DNA of 64,000 nt from Bacteroidales bacterium (GCA_017469625.1 JAFUGA010000002.1:20365-84364); one strand, 5' to 3'; positions 44,078 through 54,220 are shown, counted from the first letter of the stretch. Translations and numbers: made by a program. The notes: a model not told the origin generated them from the sequence alone.

Positions 44078-44411
44078 ATTTTTTTACCTTGTAACCTAAG
44101 GCAGATAGAATTTCTGCTACTTTTTCTCTGAAATCACCTTGCAAAAGTATTTCTCCATCTTTCACAGACCCACCTACAGAACATTTTGTTTTAAGGGTTT
44201 TAGATAGTTCTGTAATATCTTCTTGAGTTCCTATGAAATTACTTATTAGGGTTACCTTTTTTCCAGCACGTTGTTTTTTGTCTAAAGAAATCTTTAAGAC
44301 TTGTTGAGAGGGTGGAAGAGTTTCTATTTCTTCCACTATATCTTGTTCATATACGAAATCGGGGTCTGTAGAATAAACTATACCTCCGTTATTTCTGTTT
44401 TTATTTTTCAT
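44076..44411 (-). CDS. SUI1/eIF1-family translation factor (YciH-like)
   Basis: 111 aa. The C-terminal ~75 residues match the SUI1 domain: KKQRAGKKVTLISNFIG, KTLKTKCSVGGSVKDGEI (the CSVGGS core) and LLQGDFREKVAEILSALGYK. Bacterial YciH proteins bind the 30S subunit and have been proposed to affect start-codon fidelity. The start overlaps the lipid kinase gene by 11 bp. Last gene of the long minus-strand operon. Confidence 0.92.
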   Translation of the reverse strand: MKNKNRNNGGIVYSTDPDFVYEQDIVEEIETLPPSQQVLKISLDKKQRAGKKVTLISNFIGTQEDITELSKTLKTKCSVGGSVKDGEILLQGDFREKVAEILSALGYKVKK

Positions 44412-45354
44412 TTATAATGTTCTTTATGAATTCTTTTATTTTTTCTTCTGATATAAATGGTTGTTTGTTTTCTTCCTGTGGTATGATAACATTAAGATTT
44501 GAAGGATTGACTGTGAATTTCAGATTGTTACCCTTGTACTCTATACCTTCACCGTCAAAGTTTATTATATTGTCTTCAAAATCCAATACCTCAACTTCTT
44601 TTGCTCTGTAAGTATTGACGTACATTGCTTTATCAAATTGATGGAAAAACAACATCTGAACAACCAAAGGTGCTAACATTATAGGCACTTTCTTCACTAT
44701 AACTATATCCAGCAGTCCATCATTCAAAGATGCCTTTGGTGCAATGACAGCATTATAACCAAATTGGTTGGAATTCATAAAAGAAATAAACAGTGCCTCT
44801 TGTTCTATTTCTTTTCCGTCTATCTTAAGTCTGTATTTCTTTGGTTTATAGTTCAAATAATCTTTAAGAACCAACCTTAGATAAGTCTGAAATCCTCGTG
44901 TAGAATTGCCTGTAAATTCTTTCGCTATAAGAGCATCAAAACCCACACCTGCAACAGAAGCATAAGTCATTCCGTTCATATTTACTGTATCTATGTTCAG
45001 ATAATTGTAATTATTGATAACTTCTATTGCTTTTTTAACTTCTAAAGGTATATGAAGACATCTTGCTAACCCATTTCCACTACCTGCTGGTATAATACCC
45101 AAACGTATATTACTACCTACCAAACCTTGCACACAGTCATTTATAGAGCCATCTCCTCCCACTGCTACTACAGTATTGTAACCCTTTTCAGTAGCCTGTT
45201 GAGATATTTTTGTAGCATGATGAGCGTATTCTGTGTATGTAATATCATAATCAAACTTATCTTTATTCAAATACTGTTCTAAGGCAGTTTCTACTGTCTT
45301 TTGTTTGCCTATACCAGAAACAGGGTTTATGATGAATAACAATTTATCTTTCAT
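44401..45354 (-). CDS. Diacylglycerol kinase family lipid kinase
   Basis: 317 aa. NTP-binding NPVSGIGKQ, then the catalytic-domain VAVGGDGSINDCVQG (GGDG) and LGIIPAGSGNGLARC. YegS/DgkB-type enzymes phosphorylate diacylglycerol or related lipids. It follows the LTA synthase-like gene by 9 bp. LTA-type synthases release diacylglycerol, which such kinases recycle, so the pairing is functionally sensible even though this organism is expected to be Gram-negative. Confidence 0.9.
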   Translation of the reverse strand: MKDKLLFIINPVSGIGKQKTVETALEQYLNKDKFDYDITYTEYAHHATKISQQATEKGYNTVVAVGGDGSINDCVQGLVGSNIRLGIIPAGSGNGLARCLHIPLEVKKAIEVINNYNYLNIDTVNMNGMTYASVAGVGFDALIAKEFTGNSTRGFQTYLRLVLKDYLNYKPKKYRLKIDGKEIEQEALFISFMNSNQFGYNAVIAPKASLNDGLLDIVIVKKVPIMLAPLVVQMLFFHQFDKAMYVNTYRAKEVEVLDFEDNIINFDGEGIEYKGNNLKFTVNPSNLNVIIPQEENKQPFISEEKIKEFIKNIINEK

Positions 45355-45363
45355 AGTTTGTTG

Positions 45364-47283
45364 TTATTTGATTGTGGTTTGATTTTTTATCAATCTGTTG
45401 TTGTATTGCTGAATAAGTGCTTGAGTAAATATTGTATGTTGTTTTGTGATTTTCTCATTTTGTGAAGAAATATCGTTTCTCATATCAGGGTCTGTAACAG
45501 CATTAAATAGTTGTGTCTTATAGCCTTCACGATATTTGCTAACATAATCACCAAGTCTTACTATGTATTCTCCATTGGAGAAATAAACATAAAAATGAGT
45601 ATCATTAGAGAAAATACTCTTGCCAAAAGAGAAGAAAGGTTTTTCGTTGTGAAGCAAATCACATATAGTTGGGAAAATATCTATCTGTTGCATAAAATCG
45701 TTTGAAACCAAACCATGCTTTAGTTTAGGAGAATAGAAAATAACAGGTATTCTATATAAACCTAAAGCAGTTTGAAACTCTTTTGTTCCTGTAAGTGCAG
45801 AATGGTCTGCCGTTATGACGAAAAGAGTATTTTCAAACCAATCTTGTTGTTTTGCATAGTCAAAAAATCTTCTTACAGCATAATCTGTATAAGCCACAGT
45901 TTCATGTACTATAAGAGTGCCTTTTGGGAAACGACCTTTGTGTTGTGTAGGAATGGTATAAGGGTGATGAGATGAAAGAGTAAAAACAGTTGCCAAGAAA
46001 GGATTTTGTGTTGTGTTCAACTTCTTACCCATATACTGCAAGAAAGGTTCATCAAATATTCCCCAATTACCATCATAGTCTGCATTATTGTTGTATTCGT
46101 TCTTTCCATAGTAGTTTTCGTAACCTACATGGTTGGTAAAACCATCAAAATTCATAGTACCATTATATCCTCCATGATAAAAAGCAGTAGAATAACCGTT
46201 ATTTTTTAACAATGAAGCAATAGAACCTAACTTGTTTTCTCCATAAGATGAGGTTATATAACTTTCTTCATTGAGCAAAGGCATAGAAGAAACTACAGCA
46301 GGAATACCGTCTATGGAACGTTTGCCATTTGAATATCCCTGAAATACTATAGAATGTTTTGCCAAAGAATCTATAAAAGGTGTATAAGTAGCACCGTTTT
46401 TATTATATGTAGAAAGATATTCTGCTGCATAACTTTCTATTATAATCATAACAACGTTTGTTTTTCCCATTTGCAAAGGTTCATTAAACAGAGTATCTGC
46501 CCAAATTTCTTTTGCAGGTTTTGAAATAGGAGTATATATTTTTTCTAACTCTTCTTCTGTATAGAACTGTTTTGTTTGCAAACCTGCTTTACCTATTGTC
46601 CTATATATAGTAAAAGGAGTGTTAAGCACAAGTGAAGCATTTTGAGTAGAGGTATATTCACTTGCTTGCAAAAGTCCTATAGGTCTTACTTGGAAACCAC
46701 CTCTTTGAAAGATAACAGAAACTATTAAAACCAAAACTAACACTATACTTTGTGAAAGAATAAAAGATTTAGTGTATTGCATAGATTCTGTTTTCCATCT
46801 TTTTCTAATACGCCAATCTAAAACATACATAACTATGTTTAGTATTATAAATATTAGAAAAATATGCCAATAATCTCTAACAAATTGTGGTATAAGAGAG
46901 TTGAAATCTCCTCCTACTCCAAGATAATTGAAAATATCAAAGGTTAATCTTTTGAATGTAAAACGATAGTAACCACAATCTATAAGATTGCATACCAATA
47001 TAAATTCCACACCTATAAAATACAAAACAGAAAGAAATATTCTGTACCATTTTTTCTGTTTTATGGTTATAGGTAACAAAGCAAATATTAAGTAAGGTGC
47101 AAGAAATATACTTAAGGTAGATAGTCCAAATCTAATATTTCCTACACATATATTAGCAAAATCTTTAAATCCTGCAACGTTAAACAATGTGGAATTGAGC
47201 AAATAGAATATTATTTGTGTAGCAAAAAGTAGCACTAACGCAAACAAATATCTATACAATATTATTTTATACGACGGTTTCAT
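45364..47283 (-). CDS. LTA synthase-like membrane sulfatase/phosphoglycerol transferase
   Basis: 639 aa. About five N-terminal membrane helices (to about residue 190), then an extracytoplasmic alkaline-phosphatase-fold domain: NVVMIIIESYAAEYLSTYNK, GYSNGKRSIDGIPAVVSSMP with a Ser/Thr nucleophile region, YHGGYNGTMNFDGF, and FVITADHSAL with metal-binding Asp and His. In Bacteroidetes these proteins are annotated as LTA synthase family. They probably modify envelope glycans or lipids with phosphoglycerol or phosphoethanolamine; the substrate is not known. Confidence 0.9.
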   Translation of the reverse strand: MKPSYKIILYRYLFALVLLFATQIIFYLLNSTLFNVAGFKDFANICVGNIRFGLSTLSIFLAPYLIFALLPITIKQKKWYRIFLSVLYFIGVEFILVCNLIDCGYYRFTFKRLTFDIFNYLGVGGDFNSLIPQFVRDYWHIFLIFIILNIVMYVLDWRIRKRWKTESMQYTKSFILSQSIVLVLVLIVSVIFQRGGFQVRPIGLLQASEYTSTQNASLVLNTPFTIYRTIGKAGLQTKQFYTEEELEKIYTPISKPAKEIWADTLFNEPLQMGKTNVVMIIIESYAAEYLSTYNKNGATYTPFIDSLAKHSIVFQGYSNGKRSIDGIPAVVSSMPLLNEESYITSSYGENKLGSIASLLKNNGYSTAFYHGGYNGTMNFDGFTNHVGYENYYGKNEYNNNADYDGNWGIFDEPFLQYMGKKLNTTQNPFLATVFTLSSHHPYTIPTQHKGRFPKGTLIVHETVAYTDYAVRRFFDYAKQQDWFENTLFVITADHSALTGTKEFQTALGLYRIPVIFYSPKLKHGLVSNDFMQQIDIFPTICDLLHNEKPFFSFGKSIFSNDTHFYVYFSNGEYIVRLGDYVSKYREGYKTQLFNAVTDPDMRNDISSQNEKITKQHTIFTQALIQQYNNRLIKNQTTIK

Positions 47284-47294
47284 TGTTTTTTGTG

Positions 47295-48341
47295 TTATTT
47301 TCTTTTAGGTTTATAATTTGATTGATTAAGAATAGCTGTAGCATCTTGTATATTCATTAAAGAATCTATACTTATCTTTGTTTCTTTCATAAACATATCT
47401 ACTATTTTATATCCTATGTAATTTCCTACACGTGCAGGAGAATCGGATAGACCTTTTGTTTCTGGTCCTTCAGATATTAAGGAAAGATATTTTGAACGGT
47501 CTGTGTCATACAAAAGTTTTCTCTGAACAATAAAAGACCAAATATTTGCCTCATTGTTTTCTATCCATTCCATTTGTTCAGGTGTATAACGAAGAATACA
47601 ATAATCTTCTCTATTTGGAAGAAGTTTCTTTACTATGTAAGAATATTTTCCATCTTCTATTATACAATCCAAAAGTGTAACATCGTTTTTTGAATATACC
47701 ATAGGAATATGTTTAAATGTAGCGTTCTGTAAATACATTCTCATAAAATCTGTTGCTATGTAATCTTTTGTAAGAGTAGATACCATATATTCTGGGTAAG
47801 AATGATAATAAGGGTGAGAATGCAACTTTTTCATAGAATAAATATCTAAGGCTATAGTATAATAATTAGTATCGTTCATATATACTCTATTTGCATAACC
47901 ATAAGAATAATCGCTGCTCATAAGTAACATAGTATAAACATTCTTTGGCAAAAAGGTCTTAGGATAAATTTGTTTTAAACGAGCAAAAGCAGAAGTTATC
48001 TCATTTGAAAGAGTGTTTAAGTCTGGATATTCCTTTTCTACTATGTTTGCTACTTCCTGCATAGCGTTGTTTGTAACTATTTCTACCATTTGTCGCATAT
48101 ATTCTTCGTTAGATAGTGGTGCAACAAACATATCAGGGTACTCTTCCTGCAATTTAAGAAGATAAGAGTTGAGATTTGGTTCTGGTTTTGCAAAAAGTGC
48201 TTTATCAAAACGTTTAAATATTATCTTTTCTTCTATGTTTTGTTCGTTGAAAAACTTTTTATCTTTCTTGTCATTCCTGTTACAAGAAACAAAGAATGAC
48301 AATATAAAAATGAATAATATGCTTATACTTATCTTTTTCAT
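47295..48341 (-). CDS. GldB-like gliding motility lipoprotein
   Basis: 348 aa. Lipobox SFFVSC (Cys about 20). The protein body, FKRFDKALFAKPEP, YMRQMVEIVTNNAMQEVANI and the terminal SPARVGNYIGYKIVDMFMKE, matches GldB-family lipoproteins. GldB is needed for gliding in Flavobacterium but homologues also occur in non-gliding Bacteroidetes. The gene overlaps the end of rluD by 4 bp (ATGA). Confidence 0.82.
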   Translation of the reverse strand: MKKISISILFIFILSFFVSCNRNDKKDKKFFNEQNIEEKIIFKRFDKALFAKPEPNLNSYLLKLQEEYPDMFVAPLSNEEYMRQMVEIVTNNAMQEVANIVEKEYPDLNTLSNEITSAFARLKQIYPKTFLPKNVYTMLLMSSDYSYGYANRVYMNDTNYYTIALDIYSMKKLHSHPYYHSYPEYMVSTLTKDYIATDFMRMYLQNATFKHIPMVYSKNDVTLLDCIIEDGKYSYIVKKLLPNREDYCILRYTPEQMEWIENNEANIWSFIVQRKLLYDTDRSKYLSLISEGPETKGLSDSPARVGNYIGYKIVDMFMKETKISIDSLMNIQDATAILNQSNYKPKRK

Positions 48342-49393
48342 AGATTCTTATTATTTGTATAGTTTCTCCATTTTTCTATTACTTGTGTCATATCAACTGG
48401 TAAGGAGGAAGAGAAAAAGACTTGCTCTTTTGTTGTAGGGTGAATAAAACCAAGAGTTGTAGCATGCAAGGCTTGTCTTGGTAATATTTCAAAGCAATTT
48501 TCTACAAACTGCTTGTATTTTGAAAAAGTAGTACCTTTCAATATTTTGTTGCCACCATAGGTTTCATCATTGAAAAGAGGGTGTCCTATGCTTTTCATAT
48601 GTACTCTTATTTGGTGAGTTCTGCCTGTTTCAAGTTTGCATTGCAACAATGTTATATAACCAAACCTTTCTAATACTTTCCAATGTGTTATGGCTCTTTT
48701 ACCTACTTGCTCATCATCATAAACAGCCATTATTTTTCTATCCTTTGTATCTCTTGCAACGTTCTTATCTATAGTTCCTTCTTCTTCAGAAAAATCTCCC
48801 CAAACCAAAGCAGTGTATGTTCTTTCTATTGTATGATAGAAAAACTGTTCTGCCAAAAATGTTTGTGCCATCTCGTTTTTTGCTACTACAAGCAAACCTG
48901 TTGTATTCTTGTCTATTCTATGTACAAGCAAAGGGCTTTTATATGTTTTAGACTCCTTGTAATTTTCAACGTTGTTTCCTATCAACTCTTTATTGAGATA
49001 GTATTCTAAAGCATTTACTAAGGTTTTATCATAATTACCATACGCTGGATGAACAACCATTCCTGCTGGTTTGTTTATGATAAGTACATCTTCATCTTCA
49101 TACACAATATCCAAAGGTATGTCTTGTGCTAAAATCTCTATATCCCTTGGCTCTGAGGTCAGAAATACTTGAATAACATCGTTAGGTTTTACCTTGTAGT
49201 TTGATTTAACTGCTATACCATTTACTTTTATACAAGAGTTGGAAGCCGCTTTCTGTATTTTATTACGAGAAGCATTTTCTATTCTCACCATAAGATACTT
49301 ATCTATCCTTAAAGGATTTTGTCCTTTATCTACAACTATCTTATAATGTTCGTATAATTCCTCCGATGTATTTAGTAAATCTTTGTCGTCCAT
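48338..49393 (-). CDS. rluD: RluA-family 23S rRNA pseudouridine synthase (RluD-like)
   Basis: 351 aa. An N-terminal S4 RNA-binding domain (LRIDKYLMVRIENASRNKIQ) precedes the synthase domain with catalytic LVHRIDKNTTGLLV (Asp about 154) and CKLETGRTHQIRVHM. The full-length S4 arrangement favours RluD (positions 1911/1915/1917 in E. coli numbering). Its ATG overlaps the stop of the T9SS cargo gene by one base. Confidence 0.92.
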   Translation of the reverse strand: MDDKDLLNTSEELYEHYKIVVDKGQNPLRIDKYLMVRIENASRNKIQKAASNSCIKVNGIAVKSNYKVKPNDVIQVFLTSEPRDIEILAQDIPLDIVYEDEDVLIINKPAGMVVHPAYGNYDKTLVNALEYYLNKELIGNNVENYKESKTYKSPLLVHRIDKNTTGLLVVAKNEMAQTFLAEQFFYHTIERTYTALVWGDFSEEEGTIDKNVARDTKDRKIMAVYDDEQVGKRAITHWKVLERFGYITLLQCKLETGRTHQIRVHMKSIGHPLFNDETYGGNKILKGTTFSKYKQFVENCFEILPRQALHATTLGFIHPTTKEQVFFSSSLPVDMTQVIEKWRNYTNNKNL

Positions 49394-51225
49394 TAGCGTG
49401 ATATAATCAATTTATGTGTTGAATTATTTATTTTCAATATATAAACTCCGTTGTGAAGATGAGATACATTTATGATATTTTTTCCTCTTTCATTCATAAG
49501 TAATCTACCTTCCAAATCAAAAATATATGTATCTACTTGTCGCTCTGAAACTATGTTTATATAATCTTTTGCAGGGTTTGGATAAAACCTTATATCCTTT
49601 TCCTCTGTCATATTTTCCAATCCTACACTTTTATAACCGAAATATGGTCTAATCATAACAGCACCATGATTAAAAGATTGGTTCCATTCGTTAGATATTT
49701 TAGTATAAGTGTATAATGAAGCATCGTTATTCTGGTCAAAACCTATGTTTAGATAATCCGCATTCTTCACTTCCAAAGAAACAAAAAACTCTCCACTGTT
49801 CAGAATTTGAGGTTCTTCTAAAATATATCTTGTAAATTTGTTCAAAGAATCTTGTTGAGGTGTAAGTTTTTCTGTTTGATATATTTTTTCATTAGGAATA
49901 GAATCTTCAGTAGCATTCCATATACAAAGGTAGAAAGGTTTTATGTTTGCATTGTCGTAAGTGTTATTAAAATAAACATCAACTGCATAAAGAGTATCTT
50001 TTTGTGAAAGAAAATAACCTACAGCCAAATTGCTACCTTTTATAGGTTCTACTCCAAAACCACTTTCTGCACTACCATCATCGTAAGAGAAATAATCTTC
50101 AAAACGTTGTATATAATTTATAGTATCATTATAATGTATGTTATCGTTACCAACTCCTTCTCTTACTATATGCGTAATATTGTAAGATGTAGGTTTATTC
50201 ATCAGAGGAAAAGAAAAATTGATAGGAGGTTTAGCATGATTATCCGATGTTTGATATTCTTGCGTTTCACTATAAGGATAAATATTTTCAAATCCTCCAT
50301 CATAAGAACCTACAATGCTATTGTTTTCATCTTTTACAATATATTCATAATGAGAAGAAAGAGCAGTATTGTAAAGATTTACTATCTTTATATCTATATT
50401 GTTAGCCATTTCCTGTTGCAAATAATGTTTGTATGGCATTGCTGTATATTTTTGCAAGAAAGATGTAGCAGGATTCACAAAAGCAATATCTCTGAAATAC
50501 TTATCTTCACTATTACGTCCATAGTTAAGATAAACATAATCTATGTTCCATTGGTCGCAATTGCTGACGTATTCATAAGAAGGATTATTGTCTAAAGTAG
50601 AATAGGTTAAAAATCTGAATTGAAAATCTTTATTAAAATACTTTTCATCTTCTATTTTTATCAACACGTATGAATAATAAGACCCATTGCTATCGTACAA
50701 TGTTTGACAATCTGTACCTTTCATACTCCAAACCTTTTGCCAAACATCATCTATAGTACTATAAAATTCCAACACAATAGAATCCTTGCTTGACGGAGCA
50801 GAACCTATTCTTTCCCACATATTGCCTGCTCCTCCTCCGGGTTGAATGAAAAAGGATAGATATACAGAATCCGATGGGTAAAGTTTTTTCTGAACAGGTG
50901 TTCGCAAAGAATCCAATCTTATTTTCACGGAAGACAAAGTATCTCCGTTGAAAGTGTATATGCTTGCATTAGGATAGAGTTTTCCATACTTATCTATAAC
51001 GTCTAAAGTTACAACTCCAACACTTGGAGGAAGAAATTGATAAGATTGATTGACAAAACAATTCTCCCCCTGCCAAAGATGTTTATCTGGTTGACCAATA
51101 TATGAAGAGAAATCGTCAAGAAATGGGAGAAAAACCTCTTCTTGTCCCTTTATTGTATGCAAACAAGACAACCAAAGGGCTATGAGTGTGAATAGATATT
51201 TTATTTTTACAAAGTTATTCTTCAT
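49393..51225 (-). CDS. Secreted protein with type IX secretion C-terminal sorting domain
   Basis: 610 aa. N-terminal signal peptide (FTLIALWLSCLHTIKG) and a C-terminal type A sorting domain of ~75 residues: IRFYPNPAKDYINIVS, TYIFDLEGRLL, VSHLHNGVYILKIN. The central ~500 residues look like beta-sandwich modules (LPFLDDFSSYIGQPDKHLW near the start) without a recognised catalytic motif. Exported to the surface by the type IX system, whose machinery genes are not in this window. The start overlaps the PASTA gene end by 11 bp. Confidence 0.88.
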   Translation of the reverse strand: MKNNFVKIKYLFTLIALWLSCLHTIKGQEEVFLPFLDDFSSYIGQPDKHLWQGENCFVNQSYQFLPPSVGVVTLDVIDKYGKLYPNASIYTFNGDTLSSVKIRLDSLRTPVQKKLYPSDSVYLSFFIQPGGGAGNMWERIGSAPSSKDSIVLEFYSTIDDVWQKVWSMKGTDCQTLYDSNGSYYSYVLIKIEDEKYFNKDFQFRFLTYSTLDNNPSYEYVSNCDQWNIDYVYLNYGRNSEDKYFRDIAFVNPATSFLQKYTAMPYKHYLQQEMANNIDIKIVNLYNTALSSHYEYIVKDENNSIVGSYDGGFENIYPYSETQEYQTSDNHAKPPINFSFPLMNKPTSYNITHIVREGVGNDNIHYNDTINYIQRFEDYFSYDDGSAESGFGVEPIKGSNLAVGYFLSQKDTLYAVDVYFNNTYDNANIKPFYLCIWNATEDSIPNEKIYQTEKLTPQQDSLNKFTRYILEEPQILNSGEFFVSLEVKNADYLNIGFDQNNDASLYTYTKISNEWNQSFNHGAVMIRPYFGYKSVGLENMTEEKDIRFYPNPAKDYINIVSERQVDTYIFDLEGRLLMNERGKNIINVSHLHNGVYILKINNSTHKLIISR

Positions 51226-52084
51226 TGTTTTCTATTGTTTCTTCTTCTGTTGTAGGAGAAGTTTCTATTATCTCTTGTTTTTTTAAGTCTTCTCTAAATC
51301 TATCCAATTCTTTTTGATACTTTCTGCTTGTATCGTTGCATAGATTTAAAGAAATACTTGTTCCTATTATAACATTTTTATTTGCAGGTGTATAATAAGA
51401 AACTCTTGTATGTGTTTCGTCTCTCTCCCCTTCATAATTCTTGCTTCCTACATTAAGACCCGCTTTCCATAAAAGTATTTCGGCTTCATTCTCTGTTCTT
51501 CCTATAATGTCGGGTACTGCAACAAACTCTGTAGTGGAAGTAACCTCAACTACAAGGTCTATTCTTTCACCACTCTGAATATCTGTTCCAGGACTAATTA
51601 TTTGTCCTTTGTATCTCTGTTCAACAACTATGGGAGTAGATTTAAATGCAGATGTTCTGAAAAGAATAGTACCTACTTTCAATCCTTTATCTACTAAGGT
51701 TTGTACTGCACTTTTTAGTCCCAAATCTTTACAATTACACATCTGAACAATTTCTCCATTGCTCGCTGCTATAGTTACATAAATCTTTCTACCTTTTTTC
51801 ACCATATTGCCAGGATTTGGGTCTTGCGTAAGTATGGTTCCATAAGCAACACCTTCTTTATAAATAGAATCCATAATGACAATATTAAATTTTGACAAAT
51901 CTTCGCTACCTTCTACCTCAGAAAGAACTTTATTTACTATGTTAGGAACTTCATACTCATAACCATGACGAGTATAAATCTTAAGCACAAAGTTCATTAT
52001 CACCAAAATGGCGAAAAATGATAAGACTATAAGCAGTAAATGTTTGAAAAACAATTTACTTTTGAGAAACTCTTTTACAGCCAT
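51215..52084 (-). CDS. PASTA domain membrane protein
   Basis: 289 aa. One N-terminal helix (LLIVLSFFAILVIMNFVLKI) anchors a periplasmic region of about three PASTA repeats: VPNIVNKVLSEVEG, then VQMCNCKDLGLKSAVQTLVD, then VAVPDIIGRTENEAEILLWK. The C-terminus is Glu rich. PASTA domains bind peptidoglycan fragments; there is no kinase or transpeptidase domain here. Conserved order with rluD in Bacteroidetes suggests a housekeeping envelope role. Confidence 0.9.
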   Translation of the reverse strand: MAVKEFLKSKLFFKHLLLIVLSFFAILVIMNFVLKIYTRHGYEYEVPNIVNKVLSEVEGSEDLSKFNIVIMDSIYKEGVAYGTILTQDPNPGNMVKKGRKIYVTIAASNGEIVQMCNCKDLGLKSAVQTLVDKGLKVGTILFRTSAFKSTPIVVEQRYKGQIISPGTDIQSGERIDLVVEVTSTTEFVAVPDIIGRTENEAEILLWKAGLNVGSKNYEGERDETHTRVSYYTPANKNVIIGTSISLNLCNDTSRKYQKELDRFREDLKKQEIIETSPTTEEETIENNEE

Positions 52085-52773
52085 CAGTCTCTACTCCTTC
52101 CTTCTGCAATAGAAATATAATACAACAAAGTTGCCAAAGAAGATAATGCTGCTATAACGTAGGTATATGCTGCCAAACGTAAAGCTTTCTGTGCTTTAGG
52201 GTGTGTTTGTCTGCTTGTAATTCCTGCTCTATCCAACCAAGCCAATGCACGTGAAGAAGCATTGATTTCTACAGGCAAAGTAACAAAAGAAAACAATGTT
52301 GTAAGACCAAACAATATTATTCCTATCCAAAGCAATGTTGTAGAATGTGGCAATATACTCAAAACAAGAACACCTGCTAAAAGTATCCATTGAACCCATT
52401 TGCTTGCAAAATTCACTATTGGCACCATATTACTTCTCATTTGTAACCATGCATAACCTTGTGCGTGTTGCACAGCGTGGCCACATTCATGTGCTGCAAC
52501 GGCTGCCGCTGCTACACTTGTACCATAATAAACTCCTTGTGAAAGATTTAGTGTTTTATTTACAGGATTGTAATGGTCTGTTAGTTGTCCTTGTATGCAA
52601 GAAACCTTTACATCGTAAATATCATTATCTCTTAACATCTTTTTGGCAACTTCTTCTCCTGTCAAATGACCCTCTGTACTTATTTTTTCATAAGAAACAA
52701 ACAGTTTGTTAAGTCTTTGACTTACGACCATGCTTATAATCATTAAAGCAATGAAAACTACCCAATAAATCAT
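52084..52773 (-). CDS. Zinc metallopeptidase, YugP family
   Basis: 229 aa from ATG 52773; the longer frame starts within an A+T-rich leader, and MIYWVVFIALMIISMVVSQR is the family N-terminus. The zinc site AAHECGHAVQHA (HExxH, about residue 97) is followed by WLQMRSNMVPIVNFASK and two or three further membrane helices. Membrane protease of unknown substrate. TAATG overlap with the PASTA gene. Confidence 0.9.
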   Translation of the reverse strand: MIYWVVFIALMIISMVVSQRLNKLFVSYEKISTEGHLTGEEVAKKMLRDNDIYDVKVSCIQGQLTDHYNPVNKTLNLSQGVYYGTSVAAAAVAAHECGHAVQHAQGYAWLQMRSNMVPIVNFASKWVQWILLAGVLVLSILPHSTTLLWIGIILFGLTTLFSFVTLPVEINASSRALAWLDRAGITSRQTHPKAQKALRLAAYTYVIAALSSLATLLYYISIAEGRSRD

Positions 52774-52874
52774 AGTATCCTCCTTATTCTTTTTATTTTT
52801 AATACTTTTAATCTGCAAAGGTAGTGAAAAAAATAATAAATGCAATATTAAAGAGCAAAAAACTACTTTTTCTC

Positions 52875-53630
52875 TTATCGTTTCTCTACTGCTTTTACTA
52901 TAAATATGCTTATTTCATACAGAAGCCATATAGGCAAAGAAACTATCAGTAGAGTAAAAATATCAGAGGTAGGTGTTATTATTGCAGCCAAAATAAGTAC
53001 AACTACTATAGTATGTTTTCTATATTTTTTCATTACTCTGCTTTTTATAAAACCTAACTTACCTAATATCCAAGACAAAACAGGTATTTCAAACATTATA
53101 CCGAAAACCAATGAAAGCATAAGTAAGGTATCCATATAAGATTGTAGAGTAATCATATTCTTTACTTGAACACTCACCTGATAATTTGCAAGAAAATTCC
53201 ACGTTATAGGAAAAATAAGAAAATAGTTCAACGCTATTCCCATCAAAAACATAATATACGCTGATAATATTATATGAATAGAATACTTCTTTTCATTCTC
53301 GTACAAAGCAGGGGCTATAAAAGAAAATAATACCTTTATTATATAAGGTGAAGACATAACCACACCAAACATAAAAGCGGTCTTTATATGTATCATCATC
53401 TGTGCGGTCAATTCCGTACTTATAAGTTCTACTTTTATAGGTTTAATGTTTAAAATAGAGTACGTAACAAACGAAGGTTGTTGTGGGTACAAAACCAATG
53501 AAAATAAAATATCTTTGAAACAAAAAGCAAGTACAGAACAAACTACAAGACAAACAATAATCTTTATAAGCGTACCTCTGAACTCGTCCAAATGCTCCCA
53601 AAAAGTCTTATAGTTTGAAGATTCAGACAT
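52875..53630 (-). CDS. tatC: Sec-independent protein translocase TatC
   Basis: 251 aa with six membrane helices. TatC motifs: the N-terminal FWEHLDEFRGTLIKII with the conserved Glu that contacts the twin-arginine signal, and FGIMFEIPVLSWILGKLG. It exports folded proteins together with TatA, encoded 21 bp upstream. Confidence 0.95.
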   Translation of the reverse strand: MSESSNYKTFWEHLDEFRGTLIKIIVCLVVCSVLAFCFKDILFSLVLYPQQPSFVTYSILNIKPIKVELISTELTAQMMIHIKTAFMFGVVMSSPYIIKVLFSFIAPALYENEKKYSIHIILSAYIMFLMGIALNYFLIFPITWNFLANYQVSVQVKNMITLQSYMDTLLMLSLVFGIMFEIPVLSWILGKLGFIKSRVMKKYRKHTIVVVLILAAIITPTSDIFTLLIVSLPIWLLYEISIFIVKAVEKR

Positions 53631-53651
53631 CTTGTTGTTTAAAAGTAGGTT

Positions 53652-53843
53652 TTATTTTTCTTCTTTCTTAGTTTCTTCTGTGCTTTCTTTGTTTATATCT
53701 TCTTCTATACCGTTCATTCCATCTTTAAAACTCTTTACACCTTTACCCAATCCTTTCATAAGTTCAGGTATTTTTTTTCCGCCAAAAAACAACAATATAA
53801 GAACGGCTATAAATATTATTTCTGGCATTCCTATTCTACCCAT
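53652..53843 (-). CDS. tatA: Sec-independent protein translocase TatA/TatE
   Basis: 63 aa. One membrane helix (PEIIFIAVLILLFFGGKKIP) with the FGGKKIPELMKGLGKGVKSF hinge and amphipathic helix of TatA, then an acidic-basic tail. First gene of the tat operon, with a full-consensus promoter at 53876-53906. A single TatA-type subunit without TatB is usual in Bacteroidetes. Confidence 0.95.
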   Translation of the reverse strand: MGRIGMPEIIFIAVLILLFFGGKKIPELMKGLGKGVKSFKDGMNGIEEDINKESTEETKKEEK

Positions 53844-53875
53844 AATTTATCTGTTTTATAAAAAATTACCACGTG

Positions 53876-53906
53876 CAAAGGTAAAAATTTTTTATAACCT
53901 CACAAA
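53876..53906 (-). promoter_or_regulatory. tatA promoter (TTTG-N19-TACCTTTG on the minus strand)
   Basis: CAAAGGTA (53876-53883) and CAAA (53903-53906) on the plus strand read TTTG, 19 nt, TACCTTTG on the minus strand. It may serve the long operon from tatA to the SUI1 gene. Confidence 0.75.
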
Positions 53907-54094
53907 GAAAAAATATATAAATAATCTCTTTCAAACATTTGTTGATAAATGAAAGCAACCGTTAATTTCATTTCCACTTAATCGTTCTTCACTTCTTTTT
54001 GTTATTTGTCTCATTTTTAATTGAATTTTTTAATGTTAATAATTTTTTGCTCTTTTTCAGGCGGATACGTATCTGTTTGGTGGGTTACTTTTGG

Positions 54095-54220
54095 GTTCTT
54101 TGTTTTGATTCCCTATCTCTTTGTTTTAATTTCGTAGAACTTTGTTTTAATTTTCTAAAACAAAGAAAGAGAATTCTAAAACAAAGTTCTACGAAATTAA
54201 AACAAAGTTTCGTGGGGAAG
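54095..54220. repeat. 21-bp phased repeat array R7 (6 units)
   Basis: Six gapless units with 9-bp halves GGTTCTTTG, ATCTCTTTG, AGAACTTTG, AAAACAAAG, AAAACAAAG and AAAACAAAG. The 12-bp halves include TTTTAATTTCGT, TTTTAATTTTCT, AAAGAGAATTCT and TTCTACGAAATT. The first three units carry the reverse orientation (CTTTGTTTT) and the last three the forward one, so the array is one large inverted repeat. It lies between divergent tatA and the sugar permease; 53907-54094 shows nothing else. Confidence 0.85.
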